Both the position numbers and the translations under genes were made by a program. This document shows, piece after piece, positions 37,412 to 47,451 of a stretch of 64,000 nucleotides of DNA. Under the pieces are notes generated by a model. The model did no database searches. It was not told where the DNA came from and saw only the letters and a list, made by a program, of their open reading frames with translations. Numbering within the stretch: the stretch's first letter is position 1; every line of letters starts with the position of its first letter. Source of the DNA: an uncultured Alphaproteobacteria bacterium (GTDB taxonomy: Bacteria > Pseudomonadota > Alphaproteobacteria > HIMB59 > GCA-002718135). The DNA lies in NCBI GenBank assembly GCA_902595425.1, contig CACJPV010000001.1, positions 124,001 through 188,000 on the forward strand. Reading direction: 5' to 3'.

Positions 37412-40400
37412 TTTCAACACCTGTACTTTCTATACTATCTATACTTTCAATATTCTCTATGGATTTCAATTCATTTTTAAAATCCAAATTAAGTCCCAAG
37501 GACCTTAATTCTTTCACCATTACATTAAATGACTCTGGTGTACCTGACTCGAAATTATTATCTCCCTTTACTATTGACTCATACACTTTTGTTCTACCAG
37601 CTACATCATCTGATTTGATTGTTAAGATTTCTTGAAGAGTATAAGCTGCACCGTATGCTTCCAAAGCCCAAACTTCCATCTCACCAAATCTTTGCCCACC
37701 AAATTGAGCCTTACCACCAAGAGGTTGTTGAGTAACTAAACTATATGGTCCGATTGATCGGGCATGAATCTTTTCATCAACTAGGTGATGTAGTTTCAAC
37801 ATGTAAACATATCCGACTGTTACAGGTCGCTCAAACTTTTCACCAGTAATTCCATCATATAATATTTCTTGACCAGTTTCAGATACTCCTGATTTTTTGA
37901 GTAATTCAGTTATATCTTTTTCCTTTGCTCCATCAAATACAGGGGTTGCAAATGGGATACCTTCTTTTAAATTTTCTGCAAGCTCTAATAGCTCATCATC
38001 ATTCATTTTAGAAATTTTATCTGAATGATCTTGATAATCGTAAATTTCTAAAAGCTTTTCTTTTAGATTTAAAGTTTGCCCATCTTTCTTAAGTTTTGTG
38101 ATCATTTGATTTACTTGATTACCTAAAGAGGCTGATGCCCAACCAAGATGAGTCTCTAGTATTTGTCCAATATTCATTCTGCTAGGAACACCTAATGGGT
38201 TTAGCACAATATCTACAGGCGTACCATCTTCGAGATAAGGCATATCTTCAACCGGACAGATTTTAGAAATAACACCTTTATTCCCATGTCTACCTGCCAT
38301 TTTATCTCCAGGTTGAAGTTTTCTTTTTACAGCTATAAATACTTTTATTAATTTAAGTACTCCTGGAAGCAATTCATCTCCACTCTGAATTTTATCTATC
38401 TTGTTCTCAAATTTTTGATTTATGTTTCCAAGCTGATTTTCATAACTTTTAATTAATGCCTCTATTTGCCCAGTAGTTTTGCTATCGTCTATGTTAATTC
38501 TCATCAAATCATCAACTTTCAAAACATCTAATTGATCGAAATTTAATTTTGTGTTCTCTGAAAAACCACTAATTCCTGAAACATATTTTTTACCAGTAAG
38601 AAGCTCTTTTAAATGATTTCCAAAACTTTTTCTGAGTATATTTAGCTCATCTTCCCTATCCCTAGAAATTCTCTCAATTTGAGCATTTTCTATGCTTATA
38701 GCTCTTTCATCTTTTTCAATCCCTCTTCTAGAAAAAACTCTGATCTCAACTACAGTACCTTTTACACCTGGGGGGACACGAAGACTTGTATCTTTTACAT
38801 CTGCTGCTTTTTCTCCAAAAATAGCTCTTAACAATTTCTCTTCAGGAGTCATTGGTGACTCTCCTTTTGGAGTAACTTTACCGACTAGTATATCTCCAGA
38901 GGATACTTCTGCGCCAATATAAACAATACCAGTTTCATCCAAATTAGTGAGCATTTCTTCACTTGCATTAGGAATATCTCTTGTTACATCTTCAGGTCCT
39001 AGCTTAGTATCCCTTGCCATTACTTCAAACTCTTCTACGTGAATTGATGTAAATACATCATCTTGAACAACTTTTTCAGATATCAAGATAGAGTCCTCAA
39101 AGTTATATCCATTCCAAGGCATAAAAGCCACAAGTACATTTCTTCCAAGAGCAAGTTCACCCAATTCTGTAGCTGGACCATCTGCAATGACTTGGTTTTT
39201 TTTAACCTGATCTCCTACGTTTACAAGAGGTCGTTGATTAATACACGTATTTTGATTAGATCTTTGAAACTTTTGAAGATTATAAATATCAATTTTATTA
39301 AGAGATCTATCTTTATTGTCAGTAACTCTAATAACGATCCTATTTGCATCTAATTGATCAACAATGCCCTCTCTTTTTGCAACTAGAGTTGATCCGCTAT
39401 CTTTTGCTACAGTAAACTCCATTCCTGTTCCAACTAGTGGTGCTTTAGGTTTAATAAGAGGCACCGCTTGTCTCATCATGTTAGAACCCATTAAAGCTCT
39501 ATTTGCATCATCATTTTCTAGAAAAGGTATTAAAGATGAGGCAACAGAAACAAGTTGCTGCGGTGATACATCCATTAGATCAATTGCATCAATTTCAGCA
39601 TTGATAAATTCACCATTTTTTCTTGAACTCACAACTTTTTTGAGAAACTTGCCCTGATTGTCTACCTCAGAGTTAGCTTGAGCAATAACAAAGTCTTCTT
39701 CATTAATTGCACTTAAATAAATAACATCACTTGTTACTTTTCCATCTTTAACAATTCTATAAGGAGTTTCGATAAAACCATATTGGTTAATTCTTGAGTA
39801 TGAAGCTAGACTATTTATCAATCCAATATTTGCGCCCTCAGGAGTTTCTATGGGACATATTCTACCATAATGTGTTTGATGGACATCTCTTACTTCAAAT
39901 CCTGCTCTTTCTCTATTTAATCCCCCTGGACCCAAAGCTGATACTCTTCTTTTATGAGTTATTTCACTTAAAGGATTAGTTTGATCCATAAACTGACTTA
40001 ATTGACTAGTTCCAAAAAATTCTTTTATCGAAGAAGCAACTGGTTTTGCATTAATAATGTCCTGAGGCATTATATTGTCAACCTCAAGCGAACTTAGCCT
40101 TTCTTTGATTGCCCTGTCCATTTTTAAGAGACCCACACGATACTGATTTTCAAGAAGCTCTCCAACTGATCGAACTCTTCTGTTAGCCAGATGATCAATA
40201 TCATCGATATCACCCTTTCCATCAATTAGATTGTGCATATGTTTCACAACATCAATTATGTCAGTTTTATCAAGTATTCTTTGATTTATTTCTGTCTGTT
40301 TTTTGAACTTGGCGTTTATTTTTAATCTACCTACTGAAGAGAGGTCATATCTGTCTGAATTAAAAAAAAGATTGTTAAATAGCATCTCTGCAGTTTCTAT

Positions 40401-41630
40401 AGTAGGTGGTTCACCAGGTCTTAAAATTTTGAAGACTTCGAAAAGAGCCTCTTCACGAGATCTTGCTTTATCTAATTGCAAGGTATTTCGGATGTATGAA
40501 CCTATTTCTATGTTATCTACTTTTAATAAATCAATTTTTTTTATGTTGTTTGAATTAATAAAACTTATGAATTCTTCATCAATTTCAAATCCTGCTTCAA
40601 AAAATATCTTTCCAGTTTTTTCATCAATTATATCAGATGCTAAATAAAAACCTATTAGAGAACTTTCTTCTAAACATATTCTAGAAATGTTTTTTTTCTT
40701 TGTATCATTAATAATTTTTTGATTTACCTTAGTTCCTTTGCTTATAATTATTTTTCCATTTGTAGGATTTAAAAGATCAAAACCTAGTATTTTAGATTTG
40801 TAAAAGGACAAATCTTCTTTGTAGTCCCAACCATATTCATTTTTTTTGAAAGTTAAATGATCGTAAAATAGAGATAAAATCTCCTCACCCCTCATCCCTG
40901 ATATTTTTTTTGAATCAATTTCAATTTTATTTTTTTCACAGTCTTGCATATATTTTTCAGACGAACTACCAAGAAGACATTTTAATAAAGTTGTTACAGG
41001 GAACTTTCTTTTTCTATCAATCCTAGCATGAATATTATTTTTTGCATCATGTTCAAAATCTAACCATGATCCTCTGTATGGAATGATTCTAGCATTGAAC
41101 AAATATTTTCCACTTGTATGAGTATTTCCAAAATCATGATCAAAAAACACGCCAGGGGATCTATGCATTTGGCTTACAACAACTCTTTCTGTTCCATTAA
41201 CAACAAAAGTTGCATTTTTTGTCATCAACGGAATATCACCCATATATACTTCTTGCTCTTTGATATCCCTAACAGATTTAGTTCCTGCTATTTCATCTAT
41301 ATCCCAAATTATCAATCTAAAATTTACAAGAAGAGGTGCACCATATGTCATTCCTCTCTGGGAACACTCATCAACTTCATATTTTGGCACTCCTATATCA
41401 AAACTTACATAATCAACTGTTGCTCTTTCAGTATAATCATTAATTGGGAAAACAGATTTAAATATTGCATGTAAACCTATATCTTGTTTTTTTTCAGGAG
41501 AAACTTTAAGTTGTAGAAAATTATCAAATGATCTTTTTTGAACTTCAACTAAATTAGGTAGGGACGTTACTAAAGGAATTTTTCCAAAAGATTTTCTAAT
41601 TTTTTTTTGATTGATATAATCTAAACTCAT
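37404..41630 (-). CDS. rpoB: DNA-directed RNA polymerase beta subunit
   Basis: A 1408-aa subunit with the rifampicin-pocket region [19 protein letters not shown] and [14 protein letters not shown], in wild-type sensitive form, and the C-terminal blocks [18 protein letters not shown] and [20 protein letters not shown]. The C-terminal tail after about residue 1385 is a short Ile/Glu/Ser-rich repeat ([12 protein letters not shown]), unlike typical homologues. It starts 56 bases after rplL, past a terminator-like hairpin. Confidence 0.99.
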   Translation of the reverse strand: MSLDYINQKKIRKSFGKIPLVTSLPNLVEVQKRSFDNFLQLKVSPEKKQDIGLHAIFKSVFPINDYTERATVDYVSFDIGVPKYEVDECSQRGMTYGAPLLVNFRLIIWDIDEIAGTKSVRDIKEQEVYMGDIPLMTKNATFVVNGTERVVVSQMHRSPGVFFDHDFGNTHTSGKYLFNARIIPYRGSWLDFEHDAKNNIHARIDRKRKFPVTTLLKCLLGSSSEKYMQDCEKNKIEIDSKKISGMRGEEILSLFYDHLTFKKNEYGWDYKEDLSFYKSKILGFDLLNPTNGKIIISKGTKVNQKIINDTKKKNISRICLEESSLIGFYLASDIIDEKTGKIFFEAGFEIDEEFISFINSNNIKKIDLLKVDNIEIGSYIRNTLQLDKARSREEALFEVFKILRPGEPPTIETAEMLFNNLFFNSDRYDLSSVGRLKINAKFKKQTEINQRILDKTDIIDVVKHMHNLIDGKGDIDDIDHLANRRVRSVGELLENQYRVGLLKMDRAIKERLSSLEVDNIMPQDIINAKPVASSIKEFFGTSQLSQFMDQTNPLSEITHKRRVSALGPGGLNRERAGFEVRDVHQTHYGRICPIETPEGANIGLINSLASYSRINQYGFIETPYRIVKDGKVTSDVIYLSAINEEDFVIAQANSEVDNQGKFLKKVVSSRKNGEFINAEIDAIDLMDVSPQQLVSVASSLIPFLENDDANRALMGSNMMRQAVPLIKPKAPLVGTGMEFTVAKDSGSTLVAKREGIVDQLDANRIVIRVTDNKDRSLNKIDIYNLQKFQRSNQNTCINQRPLVNVGDQVKKNQVIADGPATELGELALGRNVLVAFMPWNGYNFEDSILISEKVVQDDVFTSIHVEEFEVMARDTKLGPEDVTRDIPNASEEMLTNLDETGIVYIGAEVSSGDILVGKVTPKGESPMTPEEKLLRAIFGEKAADVKDTSLRVPPGVKGTVVEIRVFSRRGIEKDERAISIENAQIERISRDREDELNILRKSFGNHLKELLTGKKYVSGISGFSENTKLNFDQLDVLKVDDLMRINIDDSKTTGQIEALIKSYENQLGNINQKFENKIDKIQSGDELLPGVLKLIKVFIAVKRKLQPGDKMAGRHGNKGVISKICPVEDMPYLEDGTPVDIVLNPLGVPSRMNIGQILETHLGWASASLGNQVNQMITKLKKDGQTLNLKEKLLEIYDYQDHSDKISKMNDDELLELAENLKEGIPFATPVFDGAKEKDITELLKKSGVSETGQEILYDGITGEKFERPVTVGYVYMLKLHHLVDEKIHARSIGPYSLVTQQPLGGKAQFGGQRFGEMEVWALEAYGAAYTLQEILTIKSDDVAGRTKVYESIVKGDNNFESGTPESFNVMVKELRSLGLNLDFKNELKSIENIESIDSIESTGVENE

Positions 41631-41657
41631 TTATTCACCTTTGTTTAAAAATTTAAA

Positions 41658-41681
41658 AGACCCCCGTAAAAACGGAGGTCT
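41658..41681 (-). terminator. Terminator-like attenuator between rplL and rpoB
   Basis: On the minus strand AGACCTCCG and ACGGGGGTCT form a stem around a T-rich loop, followed by TTTTAAATTTTT. This is a standard intrinsic-terminator shape placed where many bacteria reduce rpoBC transcription relative to L7/L12. The stem has one G-T pair. Confidence 0.75.
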
Positions 41682-41686
41682 AAAAA

Positions 41687-42064
41687 TTATTTTAGTTCTA
41701 CTTTAGCCCCTGCAGCTTCAAGAGCTTTTTTCATTTCTTCTGCATCAGCTTTAGCAACCCCTTGTTTGAGAGGTTTCGGAGCGCCTTCAACAAGATCCTT
41801 AGCTTCTTTTAAGCCAAGACCTGTTATTGTTCTAACTTCTTTTATTACAGCAATTTTATTTGATCCTGCTTCTGCCAAAACAACATCAAAGTCTGTCTTC
41901 TCTTCAGCTCCTGAATCGCCTTGAGCAGCGCCCGGAGCTGCTGCCACTGCAACAGGTGCAGCTGCTGAAACACCCCATTTCTCTTCCAAAAGCTTGCTAA
42001 GTTCAGCAGCTTCTAGAACTGTAAGAGATGATAATTCATCAACTATTTTGTTTATATCAGCCAT
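41687..42064 (-). CDS. rplL: 50S ribosomal protein L7/L12
   Basis: A 125-aa stalk protein: an N-terminal dimerisation helix region ([21 protein letters not shown]), an Ala/Gly-rich hinge near 35-52, and the C-terminal factor-binding domain with [20 protein letters not shown] and KDLVEGAPK. The base composition of the hinge is noticeably GC-richer than the neighbours. It lies 18 bases after rplJ. Confidence 0.98.
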   Translation of the reverse strand: MADINKIVDELSSLTVLEAAELSKLLEEKWGVSAAAPVAVAAAPGAAQGDSGAEEKTDFDVVLAEAGSNKIAVIKEVRTITGLGLKEAKDLVEGAPKPLKQGVAKADAEEMKKALEAAGAKVELK

Positions 42065-42082
42065 TTTTTTCTCCTTTAAAAC

Positions 42083-42604
42083 CTAATTAGACTTTTCCAA
42101 ACTTTTATTCTGAGCACTTATCAATCTTGCTACTTGTGCAGATGGTTCCTTCATTAATGAAGCAACTTTTTGTGCAGGAGCAGATATTAATCCAACAATT
42201 TTTCCTCTTAACTGATCCATAGAAGGGAGGGTTGCAAGAAAATTTATTTTATCGAGATTTATTTTTTCTCCATCATAACCGCCACCAATAACTTTGAATT
42301 TTTCAAATTTTTTGTCAAAATTAACAGCAACTTTTGCGGGAGCTACAGGATCATCAGAATAAGCAATTGCAGTTGGTCCTGTAAATAAATCTGCCATATC
42401 TTTAAATTGAGTTTGCTCAAATGCGAGTTTTGCAAGTCTGTTCTTAGTAACTTTGAATTTAGCTCCACTGTTTCTCATTTCAGATCTTAGTTCTTGTGAC
42501 TCAGCCACAGTAAGACCAGAGTAATGAGCTACAATAACTGAAGAAGATGAGTCAAGTTCATCTTTAAGTTTTTGAACTAATTCTTTTTTTTCAGAACGTT
42601 TCAC
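42083..42604 (-). CDS. rplJ: 50S ribosomal protein L10
   Basis: A 173-aa L10, base of the stalk that holds L12 dimers. It starts at a GTG (42604), giving KRSEKKELVQKLKDEL, behind a CCGAGG ribosome-binding site. The VIVAHYSGLTVAESQELR and FKVTKNRLAKLAFE blocks are typical. Its mRNA leader carries an L10-binding structure, so synthesis is expected to be feedback-controlled by the L10(L12)4 complex. Confidence 0.97.
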   Translation of the reverse strand: MKRSEKKELVQKLKDELDSSSSVIVAHYSGLTVAESQELRSEMRNSGAKFKVTKNRLAKLAFEQTQFKDMADLFTGPTAIAYSDDPVAPAKVAVNFDKKFEKFKVIGGGYDGEKINLDKINFLATLPSMDQLRGKIVGLISAPAQKVASLMKEPSAQVARLISAQNKSLEKSN

Positions 42605-42676
42605 TTTAACCTCGGTTTAGTTTAGGTAAAAACCTAAATTTAGCTGCCTTATGTTTGCTAATCAAACTAAGACAAG

Positions 42677-42752
42677 CCTGTCAAGAAGCCAGCAATGGCT
42701 CGCTTCAGTCTATGCAGGAAATTAAGCAAAAGCTCCTGCAGTCTTTGACAGG
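42677..42752 (-). ncRNA. L10 leader (autoregulatory mRNA structure upstream of rplJ)
   Basis: In the 181-base rplA-rplJ gap the minus strand folds into a three-way junction. An outer 8-bp helix, CCTGTCAA with TTGACAGG (42745-42752 and 42677-42684), encloses one hairpin with GCAGGA/TCCTGC arms (42714-42739) and another with GAAGC/GCTTC arms (42685-42706). The linker TGCATAGACTGAAGC resembles the conserved L10-binding core of proteobacterial leaders. Its position about 70 bases before the rplJ start fits the family. Confidence 0.8.
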
Positions 42753-42753
42753 T

Positions 42754-42772
42754 GATAGTCTATTAGACTATC
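42754..42772 (-). repeat. Palindromic hairpin after rplA
   Basis: GATAGTCTA and TAGACTATC meet in a near-perfect 19-base palindrome 13 bases after the rplA stop codon and directly ahead of the L10 leader helix. There is no T-run, so it is unlikely to terminate; it may protect the upstream mRNA 3' end or mark a processing site. Confidence 0.45.
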
Positions 42773-42785
42773 AATTGAACTAATA

Positions 42786-43475
42786 TTAACGCACACTAGC
42801 TGAGTTAATCTCAAGTCCAACACCCATAGTTGAAGCTATGGTAATCTTTTTTATAAATGATCCCTTCACATTATCTGGTTTATTTTTAATTATGGAGCCA
42901 ACAAAAGCTATCAAATTTTCTAAAAGATCATTTTCATTAAAATTTATTTTTCCAATACCTGCGTGAATTATGCCACCTTTATCATTCTTAAATTGAACTT
43001 GACCAGACTTTGCATTTTTCACTGCAGTTTTAATATCCTGAGTCACAGTTCCTAATTTAGGATTAGGCATAAGACCTTTTGGTCCTAAAATTTTTGCAAC
43101 TTTACCAACAGATGGCATCATGTCTGGAGTAGCTATAATAAGATCAAAATCAATTTTACCGCTAGAAATTGTATCAATTAAATCTGCTTCACCTATTATA
43201 TCAGCACCTGCTTCTTTTGCTTCAGACTGTTTTTCACTTTTAGCAAGAACTGCAATCTTTACAGTTTTACCATTTCCTTTTGGCAAAGTTATAACACCTC
43301 TTACGTTTTGATCAGTTTTGTTAGTATCAATGCCTAAGTTAATGGCTACTTCAAGAGACTCTTCAAATTTAGTATATGAATTACTTTTTAATATTTTAAT
43401 CGCTTCAATTGGTTCATATACTATAGAAGTATCAATATTTTGGAGTAGTTTTTTGTTATTTTTTGTTATTTTCAT
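42786..43475 (-). CDS. rplA: 50S ribosomal protein L1
   Basis: A 229-aa L1 with the two-domain family signature: RGVITLPKGNGKTVKIAVLA and IATPDMMPSVGKVAKILGPKGLMPNPKLGT (quoted in two parts). It binds 23S rRNA at the E-site stalk. Its start immediately follows rplK. L1 commonly represses translation of rplKA, but no clear target mimic was identified. Confidence 0.98.
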   Translation of the reverse strand: MKITKNNKKLLQNIDTSIVYEPIEAIKILKSNSYTKFEESLEVAINLGIDTNKTDQNVRGVITLPKGNGKTVKIAVLAKSEKQSEAKEAGADIIGEADLIDTISSGKIDFDLIIATPDMMPSVGKVAKILGPKGLMPNPKLGTVTQDIKTAVKNAKSGQVQFKNDKGGIIHAGIGKINFNENDLLENLIAFVGSIIKNKPDNVKGSFIKKITIASTMGVGLEINSASVR

Positions 43476-43904
43476 TTAACCAACGACCTCCATACCCATT
43501 GAAACTGCAGAGCCTTTAACCATATTTATTGCACCTTTCAAATCAATTGCATTGAGATCTTGCATTTTTTCTTTAGCTATTTTCTCAATATCTGACGAAC
43601 TAACCTTGCCAACTAAACTTCTTCCTGGAGTTGAATTGCCTTTTTTTATTTTTGCAGCTTTTTTTAAATAATAACTTACTGGTGGCAATTTAGTAACAAA
43701 ATCAAAGGATCTATCTTTGTAAGCAGTAATAACTACAGGTATGGGAGCGCCTTTTTCAATATCTTTAGTTTTTTCATTAAATGCTTTACAAAAATCCATA
43801 ATATTTAAACCACGTTGTCCAAGTGCAGGACCTACAGGAGGTGAGGGATTTGCTCCACCAGCTGGTATTTGAAGTTTTATATAACCTAGTATTTCTTTTG
43901 CCAT
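43476..43904 (-). CDS. rplK: 50S ribosomal protein L11
   Basis: A 142-aa L11 with [20 protein letters not shown] and [17 protein letters not shown] in the N-terminal domain that binds thiostrepton and takes part in the stringent response. The C-terminal rRNA-binding domain ends [18 protein letters not shown]. It lies 19 bases after nusG. Confidence 0.98.
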   Translation of the reverse strand: MAKEILGYIKLQIPAGGANPSPPVGPALGQRGLNIMDFCKAFNEKTKDIEKGAPIPVVITAYKDRSFDFVTKLPPVSYYLKKAAKIKKGNSTPGRSLVGKVSSSDIEKIAKEKMQDLNAIDLKGAINMVKGSAVSMGMEVVG

Positions 43905-43923
43905 AATTAACTTACTTTCTATT

Positions 43924-44457
43924 TTATACCTTTTCTACTTGCGAATATTCTAAATCAACTGGAGTTGATCTGCCAAATATAGAAACTGCTACTCTTAATC
44001 TAGCTTTTTCTTCGTCAATTTGCTCAATTTCCCCATTGAAAGAAGCAAATGGACCATCTATCACTTTAACTTGTTCGCCAACGTCATACATAACTGCCGG
44101 TCTTGATTTTTCAACTCCATCTATAACTTGTTCAGATATTCTTTTAGCTTCAGCATTACTTATGGGAATGGGTTTTCCTTTATTGCCCAAAAAACCTGAG
44201 AGTTTTGGAGTATTTTTAATTATGTGCCATGTGTCATCATTCAAATTCATTTTAATTAATATGTATCCTGGAAATATTTTTCTTTCAGTGTTGACTCTTA
44301 CGCCTCTCTTAACTTCCACAATATTTTGAGTAGGAACAGATACTTCCTCAATATGTTCAGAAATACCTAATTTGTCTGCTTGATCTAGAATACTATCTGC
44401 AACTTTTTTTTCATAACCAGAATATGCATGAAGCACGTACCATCTACATTTAAGCAT
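43924..44457 (-). CDS. nusG: Transcription termination/antitermination protein NusG
   Basis: A 177-aa NusG. The N-terminal domain starts [19 protein letters not shown] and includes [13 protein letters not shown]; the C-terminal KOW domain carries [21 protein letters not shown] and contacts S10 or Rho. Length is usual. It lies one base after secE. Confidence 0.98.
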   Translation of the reverse strand: MLKCRWYVLHAYSGYEKKVADSILDQADKLGISEHIEEVSVPTQNIVEVKRGVRVNTERKIFPGYILIKMNLNDDTWHIIKNTPKLSGFLGNKGKPIPISNAEAKRISEQVIDGVEKSRPAVMYDVGEQVKVIDGPFASFNGEIEQIDEEKARLRVAVSIFGRSTPVDLEYSQVEKV

Positions 44458-44458
44458 A

Positions 44459-44674
44459 CTAAAAGCCTGAACCTATCTCTATAATTTTTTTAATTAAAAA
44501 AGACCACAGTTGATCACTTAAAAGAAAAAAAATTGCAAACAAAAATATTAACAAGATTACTATAGCAGATGAGATAAAAGTATCTCTTCTTTGAGGCCAA
44601 GTAACTTTTAACAGCTCTTGTCTTACCTGTCTAACAAACTGAGCTGGTGTAGTTTTTTTCTTATCTGTATTCAT
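44459..44674 (-). CDS. secE: Protein translocase subunit SecE
   Basis: A 71-aa single-helix SecE. The amphipathic segment FVRQVRQELLKVTWPQRRDT, the hallmark of the family, precedes one transmembrane helix near 35-58. It clamps SecY (also in this window). The gene sits between tRNA-Trp and nusG, the typical arrangement. Confidence 0.97.
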   Translation of the reverse strand: MNTDKKKTTPAQFVRQVRQELLKVTWPQRRDTFISSAIVILLIFLFAIFFLLSDQLWSFLIKKIIEIGSGF

Positions 44675-44696
44675 AATTGCATAAACTTCATTATTT

Positions 44697-44772
44697 TGGC
44701 AGGAGTGGCAGGACTTGAACCCGCAGCCCCCGGTTTTGGAGACCGGTGCTCTACCAGTTGAGCTACACTCCT
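44697..44772 (-). tRNA. tRNA-Trp (anticodon CCA)
   Basis: The minus strand gives acceptor AGGAGTG/CACTCCT, D-arm GCTC-GAGC, anticodon stem CCGGT/ACCGG around CTCCAAA (anticodon CCA), T-arm GCGGG-TTCAAGT-CCTGC, discriminator G and an encoded CCA. It lies between tuf and secE, a frequent order in bacteria. Confidence 0.97.
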
Positions 44773-44815
44773 AACATTTTGAGATAGCTAAAACTAGTAG
44801 AGCGGTCTCAAACAC

Positions 44816-46006
44816 CTATTCAATAATTTCAGCAACAACTCCAGCACCAACAGTTCTACCACCTTCTCTAATTGCGAATTTCAAACCTTTGTCCATTGCA
44901 ATTGGAGATAGAAGGGTAACTTCCATTGCTATGTTATCTCCTGGCATAACCATTTCAGTTCCTTCAGGAAGTTTAATGGTGCCTGTAACATCTGTTGTCC
45001 TAAAATAAAACTGAGGTCTGTAATTTGAGAAGAAAGGAGTGTGCCTTCCGCCTTCTTCTTTTTTAAGAACATAAGCTTCAGCTTTAAATTTAGTATGGGG
45101 CTTAATTGAGCCTGGCTTAGCTAAAACTTGACCTCTTTCAACTTCTTCTCTTTTGGTTCCTCTAAGTAATACTCCTACGTTATCACCAGCCTCACCTGAG
45201 TCTAGAAGTTTTCTAAACATCTCTACACCAGTACATGTAGTTTTTTGTGCTTCTCTTATACCTAAGATTTCTATTTCCTCACCAACTTTAACTTGTCCTT
45301 GCTCAATACGACCTGTTACAACAGTTCCTCGACCAGAAATTGAGAAAACATCCTCTACTGGCATAAGGAATGGTTGGTCAATAGGTCTAGATGGTTGTGG
45401 TATAGACTCATCAACAGCTTTCATTAGTTCAATAATTGAATTTTTACCTATTTCATCATCTCTACCTTCTAAAGCAGCAAGTGCAGACCCTTTGATGATT
45501 GGGATAGTGTCACCAGGGAATTCATATGAAGTAAGAAGTTCTCTTATTTCCATTTCAACTAAATCGATTAATTCTTTATCATCAACTTGATCAACTTTAT
45601 TCATGTAAACAACTAGTGCAGGGACGCCAACCTGTCTTGCTAAAAGTATATGTTCTCTAGTTTGAGGCATAGGACCATCAGCAGCATTAACAACTAGAAT
45701 ACCTCCATCCATTTGTGCAGCTCCAGTAATCATATTTTTAACATAATCTGCGTGACCAGGACAATCTACGTGTGCATAGTGTCTAGCTTCTGTTTCATAT
45801 TCAACATGAGCTGTTGAAATTGTAATTCCACGTTCTCTTTCCTCGGGTGCTTTATCTATATTTGCATAATCAGTAAATTCTGCCCCTCCTGCTTCAGCAA
45901 GAACTTTAGTTATTGCTGCAGTTAAAGTAGTTTTACCGTGATCAACGTGTCCAACAGTACCGATATTACAATGCGGTTTATTTCTTTCAAATTTTGCTTT
46001 AGCCAT
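44816..46006 (-). CDS. tuf: Elongation factor Tu
   Basis: A 396-aa GTPase delivering aminoacyl-tRNA. G1 is [11 protein letters not shown]3 is DCPGHADY, G4 is NKVD; domain 2 and 3 blocks such as [13 protein letters not shown] and [20 protein letters not shown] are intact. This is the only tuf in the window. The place after fusA, where a copy is usual, is empty. It is flanked by tRNA-Gly upstream and tRNA-Trp downstream. Confidence 0.99.
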   Translation of the reverse strand: MAKAKFERNKPHCNIGTVGHVDHGKTTLTAAITKVLAEAGGAEFTDYANIDKAPEERERGITISTAHVEYETEARHYAHVDCPGHADYVKNMITGAAQMDGGILVVNAADGPMPQTREHILLARQVGVPALVVYMNKVDQVDDKELIDLVEMEIRELLTSYEFPGDTIPIIKGSALAALEGRDDEIGKNSIIELMKAVDESIPQPSRPIDQPFLMPVEDVFSISGRGTVVTGRIEQGQVKVGEEIEILGIREAQKTTCTGVEMFRKLLDSGEAGDNVGVLLRGTKREEVERGQVLAKPGSIKPHTKFKAEAYVLKKEEGGRHTPFFSNYRPQFYFRTTDVTGTIKLPEGTEMVMPGDNIAMEVTLLSPIAMDKGLKFAIREGGRTVGAGVVAEIIE

Positions 46007-46037
46007 TTTATTTTACCCCAGTATTAAATATTCATTT

Positions 46038-46111
46038 TGGAGCGGGTGAAGGGAATCGAACCCTCGTAGCCAGCTTGGAAGGCTGGAGCTTTACCACTAA
46101 GCTACACCCGC
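46038..46111 (-). tRNA. tRNA-Gly (anticodon TCC)
   Basis: Minus strand: acceptor GCGGGTG/CACCCGC, anticodon stem CCAGC/GCTGG with loop CTTCCAA (anticodon TCC), T-arm GAGGG-TTCGATT-CCCTT, discriminator T and an encoded CCA at 46038-46040. It lies 31 bases upstream of tuf and is probably cotranscribed. Confidence 0.97.
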
Positions 46112-46160
46112 TTTATAACCGACTCACTCACTCTACACTTTTTTTCCTACTCTCCATTTA

Positions 46161-46246
46161 TGGTGGAGGGGGTAGGATTCGAACCTACGTACGCTCACGC
46201 GGGCGGATTTACAGTCCGCTGCCTTTAACCACTCGACCACCCCTCC
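46161..46246 (-). tRNA. tRNA-Tyr (anticodon GTA)
   Basis: Minus strand class II tRNA: acceptor GGAGGGG/CCCCTCC, anticodon stem GCGGA/TCCGC with loop CTGTAAA (anticodon GTA), a long variable arm (CCGCGTGAGCG region), T-loop TTCGAAT, discriminator A and an encoded CCA. It is the first transcribed element of the long minus-strand run. Confidence 0.97.
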
Positions 46247-46263
46247 AGATTTGAAGAAAATGG

Positions 46264-46293
46264 CACATACTAATTAATTAGTATGATTGTCAA
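46264..46293 (-). promoter_or_regulatory. Candidate promoter of the tRNA-tuf-rif superoperon, with a 20-base palindrome
   Basis: A consensus -35 TTGACA (46288-46293) is followed by an 18-base spacer and TATGTG (46264-46269), upstream of tRNA-Tyr. A perfect 20-base palindrome with half-site CATACTAATT covers 46266-46285, filling the spacer and overlapping the -10. The position makes this the likely entry promoter for the whole run. The -10 match is weak, and the palindrome could be an operator or simply AT-rich symmetry. Confidence 0.5.
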
Positions 46294-46418
46294 TCTAAAA
46301 CAACTAACTTTCCACCATAAGATACATAAGTTCTTAAAAGCGCGCCCCTTTTAGACAAAAAATTAGATTTTGTATATATCTAGATTGTATTTAAATAACA
46401 AATCTGTGATAATCCAAA

Positions 46419-47183
46419 ATGGCCAAAAAAAAACATCAAAAACCTCATAATACAGGGAAAATTCAGATAATTTATGGTATTCATGCTGTAAGAGCTGCTC
46501 TTTTAAATAGTAAAAGAGCGCATGAGGAGCTCTACATTACTGAAAATAATAAACAAATTTCAGAAAATTTAAGATCAAAAATTCAAAAAATAACAATCCT
46601 GGATCAAAAAGAATTTAAAAAATTGCATGGAGAAATAAAATCTAATCAGGGAATAGTGTTAATAACTAATGATTTTGAAAAGCCCACCCTACAACAATTC
46701 TTAAAAAACGAAGATAAAAAGGACAAATCAATTTTATTAGCATTAGATCAAATTACAGACCCTCAAAATATTGGTTCAATAATGCGTTCATGCGCCTTAT
46801 TTAATTGTTCAGGAATAATAGTAGCAAAAGATAACGCTCCTGATTTAACATCTTCATTATACAAAGCTGCATCAGGTGCTGCGGAAATTGTAAATTATTT
46901 CAAAGTTACCAACCTAAAGAGAAGTATCTCAGAATTAAAAAAGTTTGGTTATTGGGCTTATGGTTTTGACTCATCCAATGATAGTAAATCTGTAAATGTG
47001 AATTTTTCAAAAAAAGCAATTTTTGTTTTTGGCTCTGAAGGAAAAGGTATGAGAGATATTGTGAAAAAAGAATGCGATGAAATAATACAATTAAAAATGC
47101 AAAAAAATACAGACTACATGATCGATAGTTTAAATGTTTCAAATGCTGCTTCGATTGCACTTTACGAATTTTTTAAATCTTAA
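46419..47183 (+). CDS. rlmB: TrmH-family (SPOUT) 23S rRNA 2'-O-methyltransferase, RlmB-like
   Basis: A 254-aa SAM-dependent RNA methyltransferase. After a Lys-rich start it has the substrate-binding domain (IYGIHAVRAALLNSKR near 19-34) and the SPOUT knot motifs LLALDQITDPQNIGSIMRSC, VFGSEGKGMR and DSLNVSNAASIALYEF. RlmB methylates G2251 of 23S rRNA; other TrmH members cannot be excluded. It diverges from the tRNA-tuf run across a 172-base spacer. Confidence 0.9.
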   Translation: MAKKKHQKPHNTGKIQIIYGIHAVRAALLNSKRAHEELYITENNKQISENLRSKIQKITILDQKEFKKLHGEIKSNQGIVLITNDFEKPTLQQFLKNEDKKDKSILLALDQITDPQNIGSIMRSCALFNCSGIIVAKDNAPDLTSSLYKAASGAAEIVNYFKVTNLKRSISELKKFGYWAYGFDSSNDSKSVNVNFSKKAIFVFGSEGKGMRDIVKKECDEIIQLKMQKNTDYMIDSLNVSNAASIALYEFFKS

Positions 47184-47200
47184 TTTCAATTTTTGATAAA

Positions 47201-47276
<76 letters not shown>

Positions 47277-47327
47277 ACTAGGAAGCCATTTACAATTAAT
47301 TTAAAATTTCGACAAGTAATTTATATT

Positions 47328-47447
47328 TTAAATTCCAGGAATATATGGCACACCGTCACCTTTAGCTTTTTCATTAATTTCACTCAAAGTTGAACAAGAT
47401 GTTAAAGGCATAATTACTAGAAATAATATTAGTATTAATTTTTTCAT
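47328..47447 (-). CDS. 39-aa putative lipoprotein, last gene of the formate dehydrogenase operon
   Basis: A short open frame on the minus strand encodes 39 residues. It begins MKKLILILFLVIMPLTSCST: a Lys-Lys start, a hydrophobic helix and a lipobox PLTSC with Cys18 as the expected lipidation site. The mature part would be only 22 residues, ending DGVPYIPGI. The start lies 4 bases after the fdhA stop, so it is probably cotranscribed. I know no family for it. The clear lipoprotein signal argues for a real gene despite the size; position suggests, but does not show, a link to formate dehydrogenase. Confidence 0.6.
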   Translation of the reverse strand: MKKLILILFLVIMPLTSCSTLSEINEKAKGDGVPYIPGI

Positions 47448-47451
47448 ATTT

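Noticed and set aside
41118-41474. 118-codon open frame on the plus strand inside rpoB
   Set aside because: It is antisense to a highly conserved part of rpoB, has no ribosome-binding site and a composition expected from the reverse of coding sequence. The same applies to other open frames opposite rpoB, rpoC, fusA and tuf.
44773-44815. TTTGAGA/TCTCAAA inverted repeat after tuf as a terminator
   Set aside because: The loop is 21 bases, there is no T-run, and tRNA-Trp and secE follow on the same strand.
46330-46418. GC-rich GCGCGCCCC patch ahead of rlmB as an operator or terminator
   Set aside because: The flanking AAAAG/CTTTT symmetry is short and imperfect; no supported function.
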